A model generated the notes under the pieces. That model did not search any database. It saw only the letters and a list, made by a program, of their open reading frames with translations, and was not told where the DNA came from. Of a stretch of DNA of 29,688 bases, positions 1 to 7,907 are shown piece after piece. Positions within the stretch are counted from its first letter, which is position 1. Every line of letters begins with the position of its first letter. This DNA is from Bacteriovoracaceae bacterium UBA6261 (lineage in GTDB: Bacteria > Bdellovibrionota > Bacteriovoracia > Bacteriovoracales > Bacteriovoracaceae), in contig DJVH01000019.1 of the NCBI GenBank assembly GCA_002440825.1, forward strand, positions 3,315 through 33,002. The letters run 5' to 3'. A program made the position numbers and the translations under genes.

Positions 1-1296
1 GACGATCAGTCCATTTACGCTTTCCGCGGAGCTGATGTGACAAATATTCTTGAGTTCGAAAAACATTTTGAAAATGCCAAAGTAGTCAAACTCGAGGAAA
101 ACTATCGCTCTGTTTCGAGCATTCTCGATCTCGCCAACAGCGTGATTAAAGTCAACAAAAAACGCAGAGACAAAACACTCTGGAGTTCAAAGCGCAGCGA
201 CCACATTCCTCTTCTCTGGGCCATGGGCGATTCAGATCATGAGGCCGAAGTCATCGTTGAAGAGATTGTCCGCCATCAAGGACAAGGCGGACACCTGGGA
301 GATATTGCCGTTCTTTATCGCAGTAACACTCAAGCTCCGCCGATTGAAGATCAACTCAGAATGTCTCAGGTTCCCTATCAGATTATCGGTGGGCAGAAAT
401 TCTATGATAAAAAAGAAGTCAAAGACCTGATGAGCTACCTGTTTGTTATTTTAAATCCAAACGATGCCATGGCCCTCAGAAGAATTCTCAATATTCCTCA
501 CAGAGGAATTGGAAATGCGACGCTTGAAAAATACCTGAAGAGATCAGAAGAAGAGAATCTTCCCTTGTTCAGAGCTTTGGAAAAATACCCTGCCCTTGAC
601 CCCAACCGGTCTGCGGCGATCACAGCGTTTACTGAAATCATCGTCAGGTTCAAAGCAAAGTTTGATCAGATGTCCCTCGCTGAAGCCATCAGTACATTGA
701 TTGAAGAAATTGATTACCTGAACTTTATCGATAAGCAATACGACAACGCCAAACAAGTTGAACGTAGAAGAAACGATGTAATGCATTTTATCGAATCGGC
801 CAACCGCTTTACCACTTACTACAAAGAAAATGCCAACCTCAAAAACTTTGTCGAACGACTCCTGTTGCAGGATTCACAGGACAAAGACAAACTCGAAGAT
901 GAGGATGGCGACGTTCGAAAAAATGAAGTCACTCTCATGACTCTGCATTCTTCAAAGGGACTAGAGTTTAAAAAAGTTTTCCTTGTGGGTATGGAAGAAG
1001 AAACTCTCCCACACAAAAAAACCATTACCCAAGGCGAAGATATCAGTGAGGAAAGAAGACTTGCTTACGTCGGGATCACCCGCGCGCAGGAAACTCTCAT
1101 CATGACTTACTGTAAACAGAGAAAACTTTTTGGAAAAGAAACACCGAGAATGAAATCCAGATTCATCAACGATCTCGCCGGAAAAAATCTCTTTATCGAA
1201 CAGGACAGAACCACTTTCGGCCATCTCACTGAAGAAGAAGCTGACACTTACAAGAAAAGCTTTTTCTCAAACCTTCTTCACTCTCTGGATGACTAA
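1..1296 (+). CDS. UvrD/Rep/PcrA-type superfamily 1 DNA helicase, C-terminal part (5' end outside window)
   Basis: This is an ATP-dependent 3'-5' DNA helicase of the UvrD/Rep/PcrA family, acting in repair or replication restart. The reading frame is open from base 1 and begins with DDQSIYAFRGA, the Walker B/motif III region, so the GTG at 37 is internal and not the start. Later motifs are clear: KLEENYRS (motif IV), TLMTLHSSKGLEFKKVFLVG (motif V, near base 930) and EERRLAYVGITRAQETL (motif VI, near base 1050). Only about 65 residues follow motif VI. There is no recognisable Tudor-like C-terminal tail of the UvrD/PcrA type, so the length is closer to Rep. About 220-250 N-terminal residues with Walker A should lie upstream of the window. 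Family assignment is certain; the choice among Rep, PcrA and UvrD is not. Confidence 0.95.
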   Translation, partial: DDQSIYAFRGADVTNILEFEKHFENAKVVKLEENYRSVSSILDLANSVIKVNKKRRDKTLWSSKRSDHIPLLWAMGDSDHEAEVIVEEIVRHQGQGGHLGDIAVLYRSNTQAPPIEDQLRMSQVPYQIIGGQKFYDKKEVKDLMSYLFVILNPNDAMALRRILNIPHRGIGNATLEKYLKRSEEENLPLFRALEKYPALDPNRSAAITAFTEIIVRFKAKFDQMSLAEAISTLIEEIDYLNFIDKQYDNAKQVERRRNDVMHFIESANRFTTYYKENANLKNFVERLLLQDSQDKDKLEDEDGDVRKNEVTLMTLHSSKGLEFKKVFLVGMEEETLPHKKTITQGEDISEERRLAYVGITRAQETLIMTYCKQRKLFGKETPRMKSRFINDLAGKNLFIEQDRTTFGHLTEEEADTYKKSFFSNLLHSLDD

Positions 1297-1397
1297 AGCG
1301 CCCTGAAAAGTGGGCAAATTTCAGACATTCACATTTTTTCTTATTTAGCTCCCCCCCTTGAAATTACTGGTCTTTTAAGAATTAGGCCCGTGCTCTT

Positions 1398-1403
1398 TAT
1401 ACT
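1398..1403 (+). promoter_or_regulatory. Candidate -10 box of a leaderless histidine kinase transcript
   Basis: TATACT ends seven bases before the ATG at 1411, which would place the transcription start at or next to the initiation codon. No Shine-Dalgarno-like sequence precedes the ATG. The -35 region is poor (TTTAAG/TTAAGA near 1374-1380), so this rests on spacing and the -10 alone. Confidence 0.3.
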
Positions 1404-1410
1404 CTATATT

Positions 1411-2502
1411 ATGAGCACTACAAACGAAGCGCAGGCCGCGCTCAATTGGCTTCCCGTCGCAGTCTGCTGGTTTGATGAAGATCTTAACTTCATGGGCGCA
1501 AACCTGAAGTTTCTGCAAACGTTCAACCTTAGTGAAGATCAGTTGATCGGTGAACATTTCTCGCAAGTTTTCGACAGCTACGGCTTTATGAGCACAATCG
1601 GTCACTTTATCAAGAGCACTGAGGCCAGTGGCGAGTTTCATCAACCTCTTCTTCTTAATCGGAAGCAACTCCATTTTAAATTCACCTTTCAGAAATGCCA
1701 GACAAGTGAAAGAATGATTCTTCTGACTCTTGAAGACATCACAGCTGTCGTTGAAAAAAATCAGGAAATAGAAACCTTGAAAAACAAAATGACAGAAGCT
1801 TCCCGCATGGCCGTTTTAGGTGAAATGACTTCCGGAATAGGCCACGAAATCAATAATCCTTTAACAATTATTCTCTCTCAAGTTGATATGCTTCGATCAG
1901 TGATAAAAAGATCACTGTCCATTGAAAATAAACCTGAGCTTCTCAATCGCCTCGACAAAATTTCCTCAACCAGCTTCCGCATTGAAAAAATCGTTCGCGG
2001 ATTGAAAATGTACGGCCGTGATTCCTCACAGGATCCGTTCCAGAGTACACTCGTCACCAATCTCATTTCTGACTCTCTTGAACTGTGTTCAGAAAAACTC
2101 CGAGAGCATGAAATCCATCTCATCGTCGATGATTTTGATCCCAATCTTCAAATTGATTGCAGACCAGGACAAATCTCTCAAATTCTTCTTAACCTGATCG
2201 GCAATTCAAAAGACGCTGTGGCAGGGCTTGATGAGCGCTGGATACGTTTGCAGATTAAAGATGCAGGAGATGTTGTCCGCTTTGCCTTAATTGACAGCGG
2301 TAAAGGAATTCCAACGAGTATTTCTTCGAAACTGACAGACTCCTTTTTCACCACAAAGGAAACAGGCAAAGGAACAGGACTTGGTCTTTCTATTTCAAAA
2401 AAGATTATAGAATCTCACTTTGGTCAGATCTATGTGGATAACGAATGTCCGAATACGAAATTTGTTTTTGAAGTTCCGAAAGGTCTTGCGGCAGTAGCTT
2501 AA
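1411..2502 (+). CDS. PAS-domain sensor histidine kinase (cytoplasmic, NtrB-like)
   Basis: This is a histidine kinase of a two-component system; no response regulator gene lies next to it. From the ATG at 1411 it has 363 residues. Residues ~8-115 look like a PAS fold (LPVAVCWFDEDLNFMGAN). An H-box follows with GIGHEINNPLTIIL (His ~145), then an HATPase domain with N-box QILLNLIGNSKDAV, G1 DSGKGIP and G2 FFTTKETGKGTGLGLSISKKI. No membrane segment or signal peptide is seen, so it is probably cytoplasmic. An in-frame GTG at 1390 would add seven residues. The ATG is preferred because a TATACT box ends exactly seven bases before it and neither start has a ribosome binding site. The input signal is unknown. 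Confidence 0.9.
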   Translation: MSTTNEAQAALNWLPVAVCWFDEDLNFMGANLKFLQTFNLSEDQLIGEHFSQVFDSYGFMSTIGHFIKSTEASGEFHQPLLLNRKQLHFKFTFQKCQTSERMILLTLEDITAVVEKNQEIETLKNKMTEASRMAVLGEMTSGIGHEINNPLTIILSQVDMLRSVIKRSLSIENKPELLNRLDKISSTSFRIEKIVRGLKMYGRDSSQDPFQSTLVTNLISDSLELCSEKLREHEIHLIVDDFDPNLQIDCRPGQISQILLNLIGNSKDAVAGLDERWIRLQIKDAGDVVRFALIDSGKGIPTSISSKLTDSFFTTKETGKGTGLGLSISKKIIESHFGQIYVDNECPNTKFVFEVPKGLAAVA

Positions 2503-2510
2503 AAATAAGG

Positions 2511-2526
2511 AGGCCATCCTTGGCCT
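2511..2526. terminator. Perfect GGCC-centred hairpin between convergent genes
   Basis: AGGCCA and TGGCCT form a perfect 6-bp stem with loop TCCT, lying between the converging kinase (+) and lipoprotein (-) genes. On the - strand the stem is followed by CCTTATTTTTAAG, a weak T-rich tail. On the + strand there is no T-run. Terminator function is therefore plausible only for the - strand. Confidence 0.35.
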
Positions 2527-2576
2527 ATATCCCGTCCTTGGTGCCAATCCCTGGCTTAAAATCTTCTTCCTTGAAA

Positions 2577-2876
2577 TTATTTTCTTATCAGAATACTTAA
2601 TTTTCTTTTCACAAAGAAAGTGCTTCCCATTCGCACTCTCAAGCTTTTTACATCTTCGCAGGCCACACCTTTTTCTTTTAAAAAGTCGCGCAGTCTGACT
2701 TCTTTATCCAGCAGGAAGACCGTGTATTCTTCCGAAAATTCCTGCTCGATTTCTTCCGATTTCTCAGGCGCTTTTCCCCAGAACCCAGGGGAACGACATC
2801 CTTGCGGCGAAAGCCGGAGTGATCCACACGAAGTCAGGCACAAAAGCGAAAGAAGAAAAAAACTTCGTCTCATCAT
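2577..2876 (-). CDS. Small predicted lipoprotein of unknown function
   Basis: This encodes 99 residues with a lipoprotein signal peptide: charged MMRR, a hydrophobic stretch and lipobox LTSC with Cys17 as the lipidation site. Lipid anchoring in the cell envelope follows from that. The mature part contains FWGKAPEKS, then an acidic helix and a basic C-terminus with a second Cys in GVACEDVKS. Its start overlaps the stop of the upstream lipoprotein gene by four bases (ATGA), so the two are probably translationally coupled. A second in-frame ATG follows the first directly. The short FWG-x-x-P motif is also present in the neighbour (FWGQSP), suggesting a common family or partner. No function is recognised. 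Confidence 0.75.
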   Translation of the reverse strand: MMRRSFFLLSLLCLTSCGSLRLSPQGCRSPGFWGKAPEKSEEIEQEFSEEYTVFLLDKEVRLRDFLKEKGVACEDVKSLRVRMGSTFFVKRKLSILIRK

Positions 2877-3250
2877 TTGGACGCTCCGGTAACTTTGAGC
2901 ATTTTCACTTTGTAATCAACGGGACTATAAAGGCCCAAAGTCACAAAAGTTAAAAACACACTCATGGGTCGCCACGTCTGCTCAATCGAAACAAAAGATG
3001 GTCTGGTCATTCCAAGCTTTGTTTCAAAATCTTCAAGATCCACTTTCATTTCTGATGGAGATTGTCCCCAAAAATAAAAGTCGGCCGTTCCTTCCACCTC
3101 AACTGATTCATCACTGTTTTTTTCTGCAGATATTTTAAAAGGTGTGCTTCCACTCGATTCAAAATCTACATGCGAACAGCTACAGATGGTGAAAGAGATG
3201 ATGAACAAACAAGAAAGATAAAGGCGTGCTTTCTCTTTCGATTTATTCAC
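2873..3250 (-). CDS. Bor-like small lipoprotein
   Basis: This encodes 125 residues starting at GTG (3250), with GGAG about ten bases upstream. It has a signal peptide with lipobox ICSC (Cys25, alternatively Cys23). The body, with FYFWGQSPSEMKVDLEDFE then SIEQT and FVTLGLYSPVDYKV, has the same order as phage lambda Bor (an F-x-G-Q segment, then FITLGIYTPLEARV). It is therefore probably a member of the Bor outer-membrane lipoprotein family. Bor of lambda is linked to serum resistance; that role cannot be transferred here. It is the first gene of a two-gene unit with the 99-residue lipoprotein, with its own promoter-like sequence upstream. Confidence 0.75.
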   Translation of the reverse strand: MNKSKEKARLYLSCLFIISFTICSCSHVDFESSGSTPFKISAEKNSDESVEVEGTADFYFWGQSPSEMKVDLEDFETKLGMTRPSFVSIEQTWRPMSVFLTFVTLGLYSPVDYKVKMLKVTGASK

Positions 3251-3287
3251 TCTTGCGATTCTCCACTGAAAATTTTTACTTAATTAA

Positions 3288-3317
3288 ATTGTCCATCGTT
3301 TCATTTTATTATGTCAA
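3288..3317 (-). promoter_or_regulatory. Candidate sigma70-type promoter of the lipoprotein pair
   Basis: On the - strand a perfect TTGACA (3312-3317) is followed after 18 bases by GACAAT (3288-3293). It lies about 40 bases before the GTG of the Bor-like lipoprotein and in the gap after the last gene of the leucine operon, where no terminator is seen. Confidence 0.5.
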
Positions 3318-3336
3318 CGATTTAGAACGCGTTTCT

Positions 3337-4155
3337 TCATTCTGACTTAAAATTTGCCTTTCTTTTTTCATTAAACGCGTGAAGAGCTTCAAAATGATCA
3401 TTTGTTCTTTGAGAGATGCCCTGAAAAGTGGCCAGAACATCGAGTGATGTGGATAAGTCTGAGAGATAAGAAATTTTCATCGCTTTTTTTGTCATTGATT
3501 GCGCGACTGGAGCGAGAGATGCAATTTTATCTGCAAGTTTTTCTGTTTCTTCTCTCAGTTTTGAATCTTCGAATAAGAAATTCAGTAAACCAAAGTCATA
3601 GGCCTTCTGACCTTCAAAAAGTTCCGCAGTCAAAAACATCTGCATGGCCTTGGAATACCCCAGTACTCTTTGCAGAAAAAAGGTACCGCCGTCACCTGGA
3701 ACAAGTCCCATTTTCGTAAACGTCTCACCAAATTTAGATGCGCTTGATCCTGTCCGCAGATCGCACATCATGGAAAGATCACAACCGGCCCCGATGGCAG
3801 CTCCATTGACCATGGCAATGATCGGAGTGCTGATTTCTTCAATCGCGCGGGGAATCTGCTGAATCCCGTGCATATAGCGGTTTCTCAGCTCATTGCTCTC
3901 ACCTTCAAACATTCCGCTTTTTTCAAGCATGGCCTTAATGTCTCCACCGGCACAAAAACTTTTTCCCGCTCCGGTCAGGACAATGACTCTGATGTTTTGA
4001 TCAAAATCGGCCGTCTTTAAAACTTTCACCAGTGATTCAATCATCGGTGTCGTAATCGCGTTCATCTGATCAGGGTTGTCCAAAGTGACCCATAATTGAT
4101 GTGTCTTTTTTATTTCAAGTTTCAGATGAGGAAATGATTGAGAGTAAAAGCTCAT
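3337..4155 (-). CDS. Crotonase-family protein (enoyl-CoA hydratase/isomerase fold), atypical active site
   Basis: This 272-residue crotonase-fold protein is the last gene of the leucine-type operon, 20 bases after HMG-CoA lyase. Oxyanion-hole segments are present (GAGKSFCAGGDIKAM, ~62-76; NGAAIGAGCDLSMMCD, ~117-132). The two glutamates that catalyse hydration in rat mitochondrial hydratase (E144 and E164) are replaced here by Asp126 and Phe146. The segment is FGETFTKMGLVPGDGGTF. From memory a bacterial subgroup carries the similar FAESFVKVGLVPGDGG, so this is a conserved variant rather than a broken gene. The reaction is unknown; a hydratase label would be unsafe. The start ATG has AGGA seven bases upstream. 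Confidence 0.85.
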   Translation of the reverse strand: MSFYSQSFPHLKLEIKKTHQLWVTLDNPDQMNAITTPMIESLVKVLKTADFDQNIRVIVLTGAGKSFCAGGDIKAMLEKSGMFEGESNELRNRYMHGIQQIPRAIEEISTPIIAMVNGAAIGAGCDLSMMCDLRTGSSASKFGETFTKMGLVPGDGGTFFLQRVLGYSKAMQMFLTAELFEGQKAYDFGLLNFLFEDSKLREETEKLADKIASLAPVAQSMTKKAMKISYLSDLSTSLDVLATFQGISQRTNDHFEALHAFNEKRKANFKSE

Positions 4156-4175
4156 TGCGATCCTTGCTTCTCTTT

Positions 4176-5096
4176 TTAACGGCCGGAACTTAAATAGGCC
4201 TTGAGATATTTTGAGGGAGTTTCTCTGTTTAGTTTGGAAAGAATAAATTGAGAAGCTAGCGAAAGCTTCTTCATGTCGATTCCTGTTTCAATTCCCATTG
4301 AATGAAATAAGAAGAGAAGATCTTCAGTGGCCACGTTGCCCGAAGAGCCGACAGCATAGGGACAGCCCCCCAATCCAGCCGCTGAGGAATCAAAACTCGT
4401 CATGCCCATATCCAACGAGGCCAGAATATTGGCGACGGCCATCCCACGCGTATCGTGAAAATGCATTGAGAAAAAATCTTTATTAAAATCTTTCGAGATA
4501 AAATCGATGACTTCTGAAACCTGCTTTGGGTTGGCAATACCGATGGTATCTCCAAGCGAAATCTCGTAAACGCCGAGGTCCTGAAGTTTATGCGCCACCT
4601 GCTTTAACGTTTCCAGTGAAGTCTGTCCTTCATAAGGACAGCCAAACACGGTGGAAATATAACCGCGCGTTCGAATGTTGCTGGCCTTTGCAACTTTCAT
4701 GACTTCTTCGATGCGACTTAAAGATTCATCAATCGAAGCATTGATATTTTTTTGATTAAATGTATTTGATGTAGCCGTAAAAACGGCGATGTCTTTTACG
4801 CCTGCTTTTAAGGCCCCTTCCATGCCCTTCATGTTGGGAACGAGAGAAATTAAATGAGTCTTTTTTAATTCAGGAAAACTCTGAAGACGGGCATTGAGTT
4901 CTCCGCCGTCGCTCATTTGCGGAATTTTTTCTGCACGGACAAAACTTGTCGCTTCAATTTCCGAAAGTCCTGCTTCTGCCAGCATTTTGATAAAAGTGAC
5001 TTTATCTTCAATGGAGACAATAGATTTTTCATTTTGAAGTCCATCACGGGGACCAACTTCAACAATGCGGACTTTTTTCGGAAGGTGATTTAACAT
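4176..5096 (-). CDS. liuE: Hydroxymethylglutaryl-CoA lyase
   Basis: It cleaves 3-hydroxy-3-methylglutaryl-CoA to acetyl-CoA and acetoacetate, the last step of leucine degradation. The 306 residues form a DRE-TIM barrel: EVGPRDGLQNE at the N-terminus, the metal-binding pair in FHDTRG (with MHFHD), and the catalytic loop GLGGCPYAVGSSGN, which holds the conserved active-site cysteine followed by a conserved Asn. The length is normal for the family. Its ATG overlaps the end of the biotin carrier gene by seven bases (ATGTTAA), so translation is probably coupled. The same protein is called MvaB or HmgL in other organisms. Confidence 0.95.
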   Translation of the reverse strand: MLNHLPKKVRIVEVGPRDGLQNEKSIVSIEDKVTFIKMLAEAGLSEIEATSFVRAEKIPQMSDGGELNARLQSFPELKKTHLISLVPNMKGMEGALKAGVKDIAVFTATSNTFNQKNINASIDESLSRIEEVMKVAKASNIRTRGYISTVFGCPYEGQTSLETLKQVAHKLQDLGVYEISLGDTIGIANPKQVSEVIDFISKDFNKDFFSMHFHDTRGMAVANILASLDMGMTSFDSSAAGLGGCPYAVGSSGNVATEDLLFLFHSMGIETGIDMKKLSLASQFILSKLNRETPSKYLKAYLSSGR

Positions 5097-5563
5097 AATT
5101 TTACGAGCTCCACTCCACCGGCAACCTGATCGCCTTCTTTGTAATGAATCTTTTCAATTTTTCCAGCTTTGCTGGCCTTGATTGTGTGCTCCATCTTCAT
5201 GGCCTCCATGACCAGAATAGGAGTTCCTGCTTCAACTTCCTGTCCTTCTTTCACGAGCACCTTCAGGATTTTTCCGGGCATCGGAGACTTCATCTGTCCC
5301 AGGTCGTGAGATCGCCCTTTGCTTCTGTTTCTTTTAGGAGCAGTGACTGTAAACTCTTTTCCGTCGACGACATAATTCTCATCAACGAGAATGACCGGAC
5401 GGTTGCGTCCATTTAAATTGAGAACCATTTTACCGTCTTGAAGAGACGAAAGATGAACTTTGTATTCTACGCCTTCAACATTAAAAAGAACAAAACTTGC
5501 ACTTTCATCGACCACTTCAAATTCAACTAATTCATCATCAATTAATAACTGTTTTTTTGACAT
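5090..5563 (-). CDS. Free-standing BT-like plus biotin carboxyl carrier subunit of the acyl-CoA carboxylase
   Basis: The 157-residue protein carries the biotin that moves CO2 from biotin carboxylase to carboxyltransferase. The C-terminal ~70 residues are a biotinyl domain with MPGKI and the biotinylation site EAMKMEH. The first ~75 residues form a beta-rich segment (for example YKVHLSSLQDGKMVLNLNGR) that resembles the BT linker domain of methylcrotonyl-CoA carboxylase alpha. In typical LiuD/MccA these parts are fused behind biotin carboxylase. Here the gene starts 23 bases after the carboxylase stop, in another frame, with its own AGGA-type ribosome binding site. It should work as a complex with the 499- and 541-residue subunits. 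Confidence 0.9.
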   Translation of the reverse strand: MSKKQLLIDDELVEFEVVDESASFVLFNVEGVEYKVHLSSLQDGKMVLNLNGRNRPVILVDENYVVDGKEFTVTAPKRNRSKGRSHDLGQMKSPMPGKILKVLVKEGQEVEAGTPILVMEAMKMEHTIKASKAGKIEKIHYKEGDQVAGGVELVKLC

Positions 5564-5586
5564 TTTCTTCTATCCTAAATCCTGAT

Positions 5587-7086
5587 TTAACTATTTCTGA
5601 ATCCATTCAAAGACAACCATGGATCGCGTGCCACAGTTGCAGGTCCACCTGTCTGAACAGAGGACGAGCCTTGCTTGTTAAAAAACGCGGCTGCGATAGC
5701 AAGCGCCAGTTCTTCGCCGGATTTTTTACCTGGTTTTAATTTTTCTTCGTACGTTTTTACAAAATGAGTAAACGTCATTCCTTGCCGGTATTCCGACAGA
5801 GTGAGAATGCGTTTTAAATAATCGCGATTGGTTTTTACGCCAAGGAAAACGACATCATTTAAAGCTTCATTCAGTTTGTCAGCAGCGAGATCACGCGTTT
5901 CTCCCCAGGCAATTAATTTCGCCAGCATCGGATCAAAGGAAATACTGATGTCGTTGCCGTCCACATAGCCCGAGTCAAGACGAACATTGCGAAGTGAAGT
6001 TTTACCAATGAGTTTTATCTGTCCAATGCTTGGTAAAAAATTATTGTCCGGATCTTCCGCGTAAAGACGCACTTCAATAGCATGACCTTTTTGTTTGATA
6101 TCATCCTGTTTAAAAGGAAGTTTCCCGCCCTCGGCAACCAGGATTTGAAGGGCCACGAGATCAAGGCCCGTCACCATTTCTGTCACCGGGTGTTCTACCT
6201 GAAGACGAGTGTTCATTTCCAGGAAGTAAAATTGTCCGTCCGTATCGAGGATTAATTCGATGGTTCCGGCCCCGAGATAATTTATTCCACGAGTGATTTT
6301 GAGTGCGGCTTCCGTCATTTTCGTGCGAAGTTCCGGTGATACTGCCGGACTCGGAGACTCTTCCACAACTTTCTGATAACGACGCTGGATAGAGCATTCG
6401 CGTTCAAAGAGATGCAGATGATTTCCATGAGAGTCGCTCATCACTTGAATTTCAATGTGGCGAGGAGATGTAATATATTTTTCCAGAAGAACAGTATCAT
6501 CGCCGAAAGCATTGAGAGCTTCGCGCTTAGCACCTTCCAGAGCTGCTTCAAATTCTTCTTCCTTCTCGACAATTCTCATTCCCTTTCCACCGCCACCGGC
6601 AGAGGCCTTGACAAGAACAGGATAGCCGATTCTTTTAGCTTCTTTTTTCAGGTGAGAGAGATCTTGATTTTCGCCGTGGTAGCCGGGAATGCTGGGAACG
6701 CCGAGTTCCTGAATTTTAATTTTGGAGGTTTTCTTATCACCCATCAAATCAATGGATTCCGGCGAAGGTCCGATAAAGATCAGACCGTGAGATGTCACAA
6801 GTTTTGCAAAGGAAGATTTCTCTGAAAGAAAACCATATCCCGGGTGAATAGCATCTGCCCCGCAGGCCTTAGCGATTGCTACGATCTTATCCTGGTTCAG
6901 GTAAGTGTCTTTCAAAGCGCCGCTGCCTAAAGAAAACGATTCATCACCGGCCGTACAATGAGGCAAACCTTTTTCTTCATCAGTAAAGAGAGTCACTGTC
7001 TTGATGCCAAGTTCACGAGCGGTTTGAATAACTCTTAAAGCAATCTCTCCACGGTTGGCGATCAGAATTTTTTTGATCTTTTTCAT
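5587..7086 (-). CDS. Biotin carboxylase subunit (alpha-type, without carrier domain) of the acyl-CoA carboxylase
   Basis: This ATP-grasp enzyme carboxylates biotin using bicarbonate and ATP. The 499 residues show KKILIANRGEIALRVI at the N-terminus, a glycine-rich ATP lid GGGGKGMRIV (~165-174), the EMNTRLQVEHPVTE active-site motif and the C-terminal lobe (HAIEVRLYAEDP). The tail ends DPWLSLNGFRNS, matching the point where methylcrotonyl-CoA carboxylase alpha passes from biotin carboxylase into the BT domain. The subunit is therefore cut exactly at that junction, with the rest encoded by the next gene. Operon context with MCC beta and the hydratase argues for 3-methylcrotonyl-CoA as substrate; a propionyl- or geranyl-CoA enzyme is less likely. 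Confidence 0.93.
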   Translation of the reverse strand: MKKIKKILIANRGEIALRVIQTARELGIKTVTLFTDEEKGLPHCTAGDESFSLGSGALKDTYLNQDKIVAIAKACGADAIHPGYGFLSEKSSFAKLVTSHGLIFIGPSPESIDLMGDKKTSKIKIQELGVPSIPGYHGENQDLSHLKKEAKRIGYPVLVKASAGGGGKGMRIVEKEEEFEAALEGAKREALNAFGDDTVLLEKYITSPRHIEIQVMSDSHGNHLHLFERECSIQRRYQKVVEESPSPAVSPELRTKMTEAALKITRGINYLGAGTIELILDTDGQFYFLEMNTRLQVEHPVTEMVTGLDLVALQILVAEGGKLPFKQDDIKQKGHAIEVRLYAEDPDNNFLPSIGQIKLIGKTSLRNVRLDSGYVDGNDISISFDPMLAKLIAWGETRDLAADKLNEALNDVVFLGVKTNRDYLKRILTLSEYRQGMTFTHFVKTYEEKLKPGKKSGEELALAIAAAFFNKQGSSSVQTGGPATVARDPWLSLNGFRNS

Positions 7087-7092
7087 TATTTA

Positions 7093-7875
7093 TTATCCTA
7101 TCGTCCAGCTGGATTTTCTTTTTTCAAGAAGAGCACTCATGCCCTCTTGTCCTTCAGCGCTTGCGCGCACTTTGGAAATAAGTTCAGTTGTATAAATTCT
7201 CGCCTCTGCTATTTCTTTACATGAGACTACGACGGTAATGAGTTCCTTAGCGGCTTTTTGCGCGACGGGACCGGCAAGCAAAAAGTCTTTAACGAGGTTT
7301 TCGACGTCTTCATCGATTTTATCAAATGAAGAAATCTGATGAACAAGTCCCATCTGCATGGCCTTTTCCGTTCCGAAGCGGGCGCCTGTTAAAAAAGTCG
7401 CGCGGGCATTGCTCTCGCCGATTTTTGCAATGACAAAGGGAGAGATGACGGCAGGAACAAGTCCAAGCCGGACTTCAGTAAAACCGATCAGCGCCGAATC
7501 TTCAGCAATGACATAATCACAGCAAGCGATAAGACCAGCACCTCCACCGAGAGCGCTGCCATTCATGCGACAGATGGTTGGTTTTTTAAAATGATTGATG
7601 ACGGTAAAAAGCTCAGCGAGTTGATTTGAATCTTTCACGTTTTCTTCGAACGTGTAGTCTTTCATGCGCTTCATCCAGTTGAGATCAGCGCCAGCGCAGA
7701 AAGATTTTCCGGCACCGGTTAAAATCACCAGACGGACAGTTTCATTGGCATCGAGTTCGCGAAACGTTTTAATCAGTTCACCAATAAGCTCGTCATTGAA
7801 TGCATTATGAAGCTCCGGTCTGTTCAATGTAACAGTCGCGACACCTCTTTTATCAATTTCAAGTTTATGAAGCAT
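7093..7875 (-). CDS. liuC: Methylglutaconyl-CoA hydratase-type crotonase
   Basis: It is predicted to hydrate 3-methylglutaconyl-CoA to HMG-CoA, between the carboxylase and the lyase encoded on either side. The 260-residue crotonase has oxyanion segments GAGKSFCAGADLNWMKRM (~54-71) and NGSALGGGAGLIACCDY (~105-121). Relative to rat hydratase the first catalytic Glu is Gly114, while the second is kept as Glu134 in FTEVRLGLVPAVISPFV. That last motif is, from memory, characteristic of bacterial LiuC-type hydratases. The gene lies six bases before biotin carboxylase and 32 after MCC beta, and its ATG has AAGGA upstream. Confidence 0.85.
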   Translation of the reverse strand: MLHKLEIDKRGVATVTLNRPELHNAFNDELIGELIKTFRELDANETVRLVILTGAGKSFCAGADLNWMKRMKDYTFEENVKDSNQLAELFTVINHFKKPTICRMNGSALGGGAGLIACCDYVIAEDSALIGFTEVRLGLVPAVISPFVIAKIGESNARATFLTGARFGTEKAMQMGLVHQISSFDKIDEDVENLVKDFLLAGPVAQKAAKELITVVVSCKEIAEARIYTTELISKVRASAEGQEGMSALLEKRKSSWTIG

Positions 7876-7907
7876 ATTTGTTATCCTTTACTTTTCTCTT
7901 TTACATT

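Noticed and set aside
1303..1320. GCCC/GGGC hairpin after the helicase gene as a terminator
   Set aside because: The stem is only four pairs and no T-run follows closely.
6412..6825. 137-residue open frame on the + strand
   Set aside because: It lies opposite the conserved biotin carboxylase and has no recognisable domain or ribosome binding site context.
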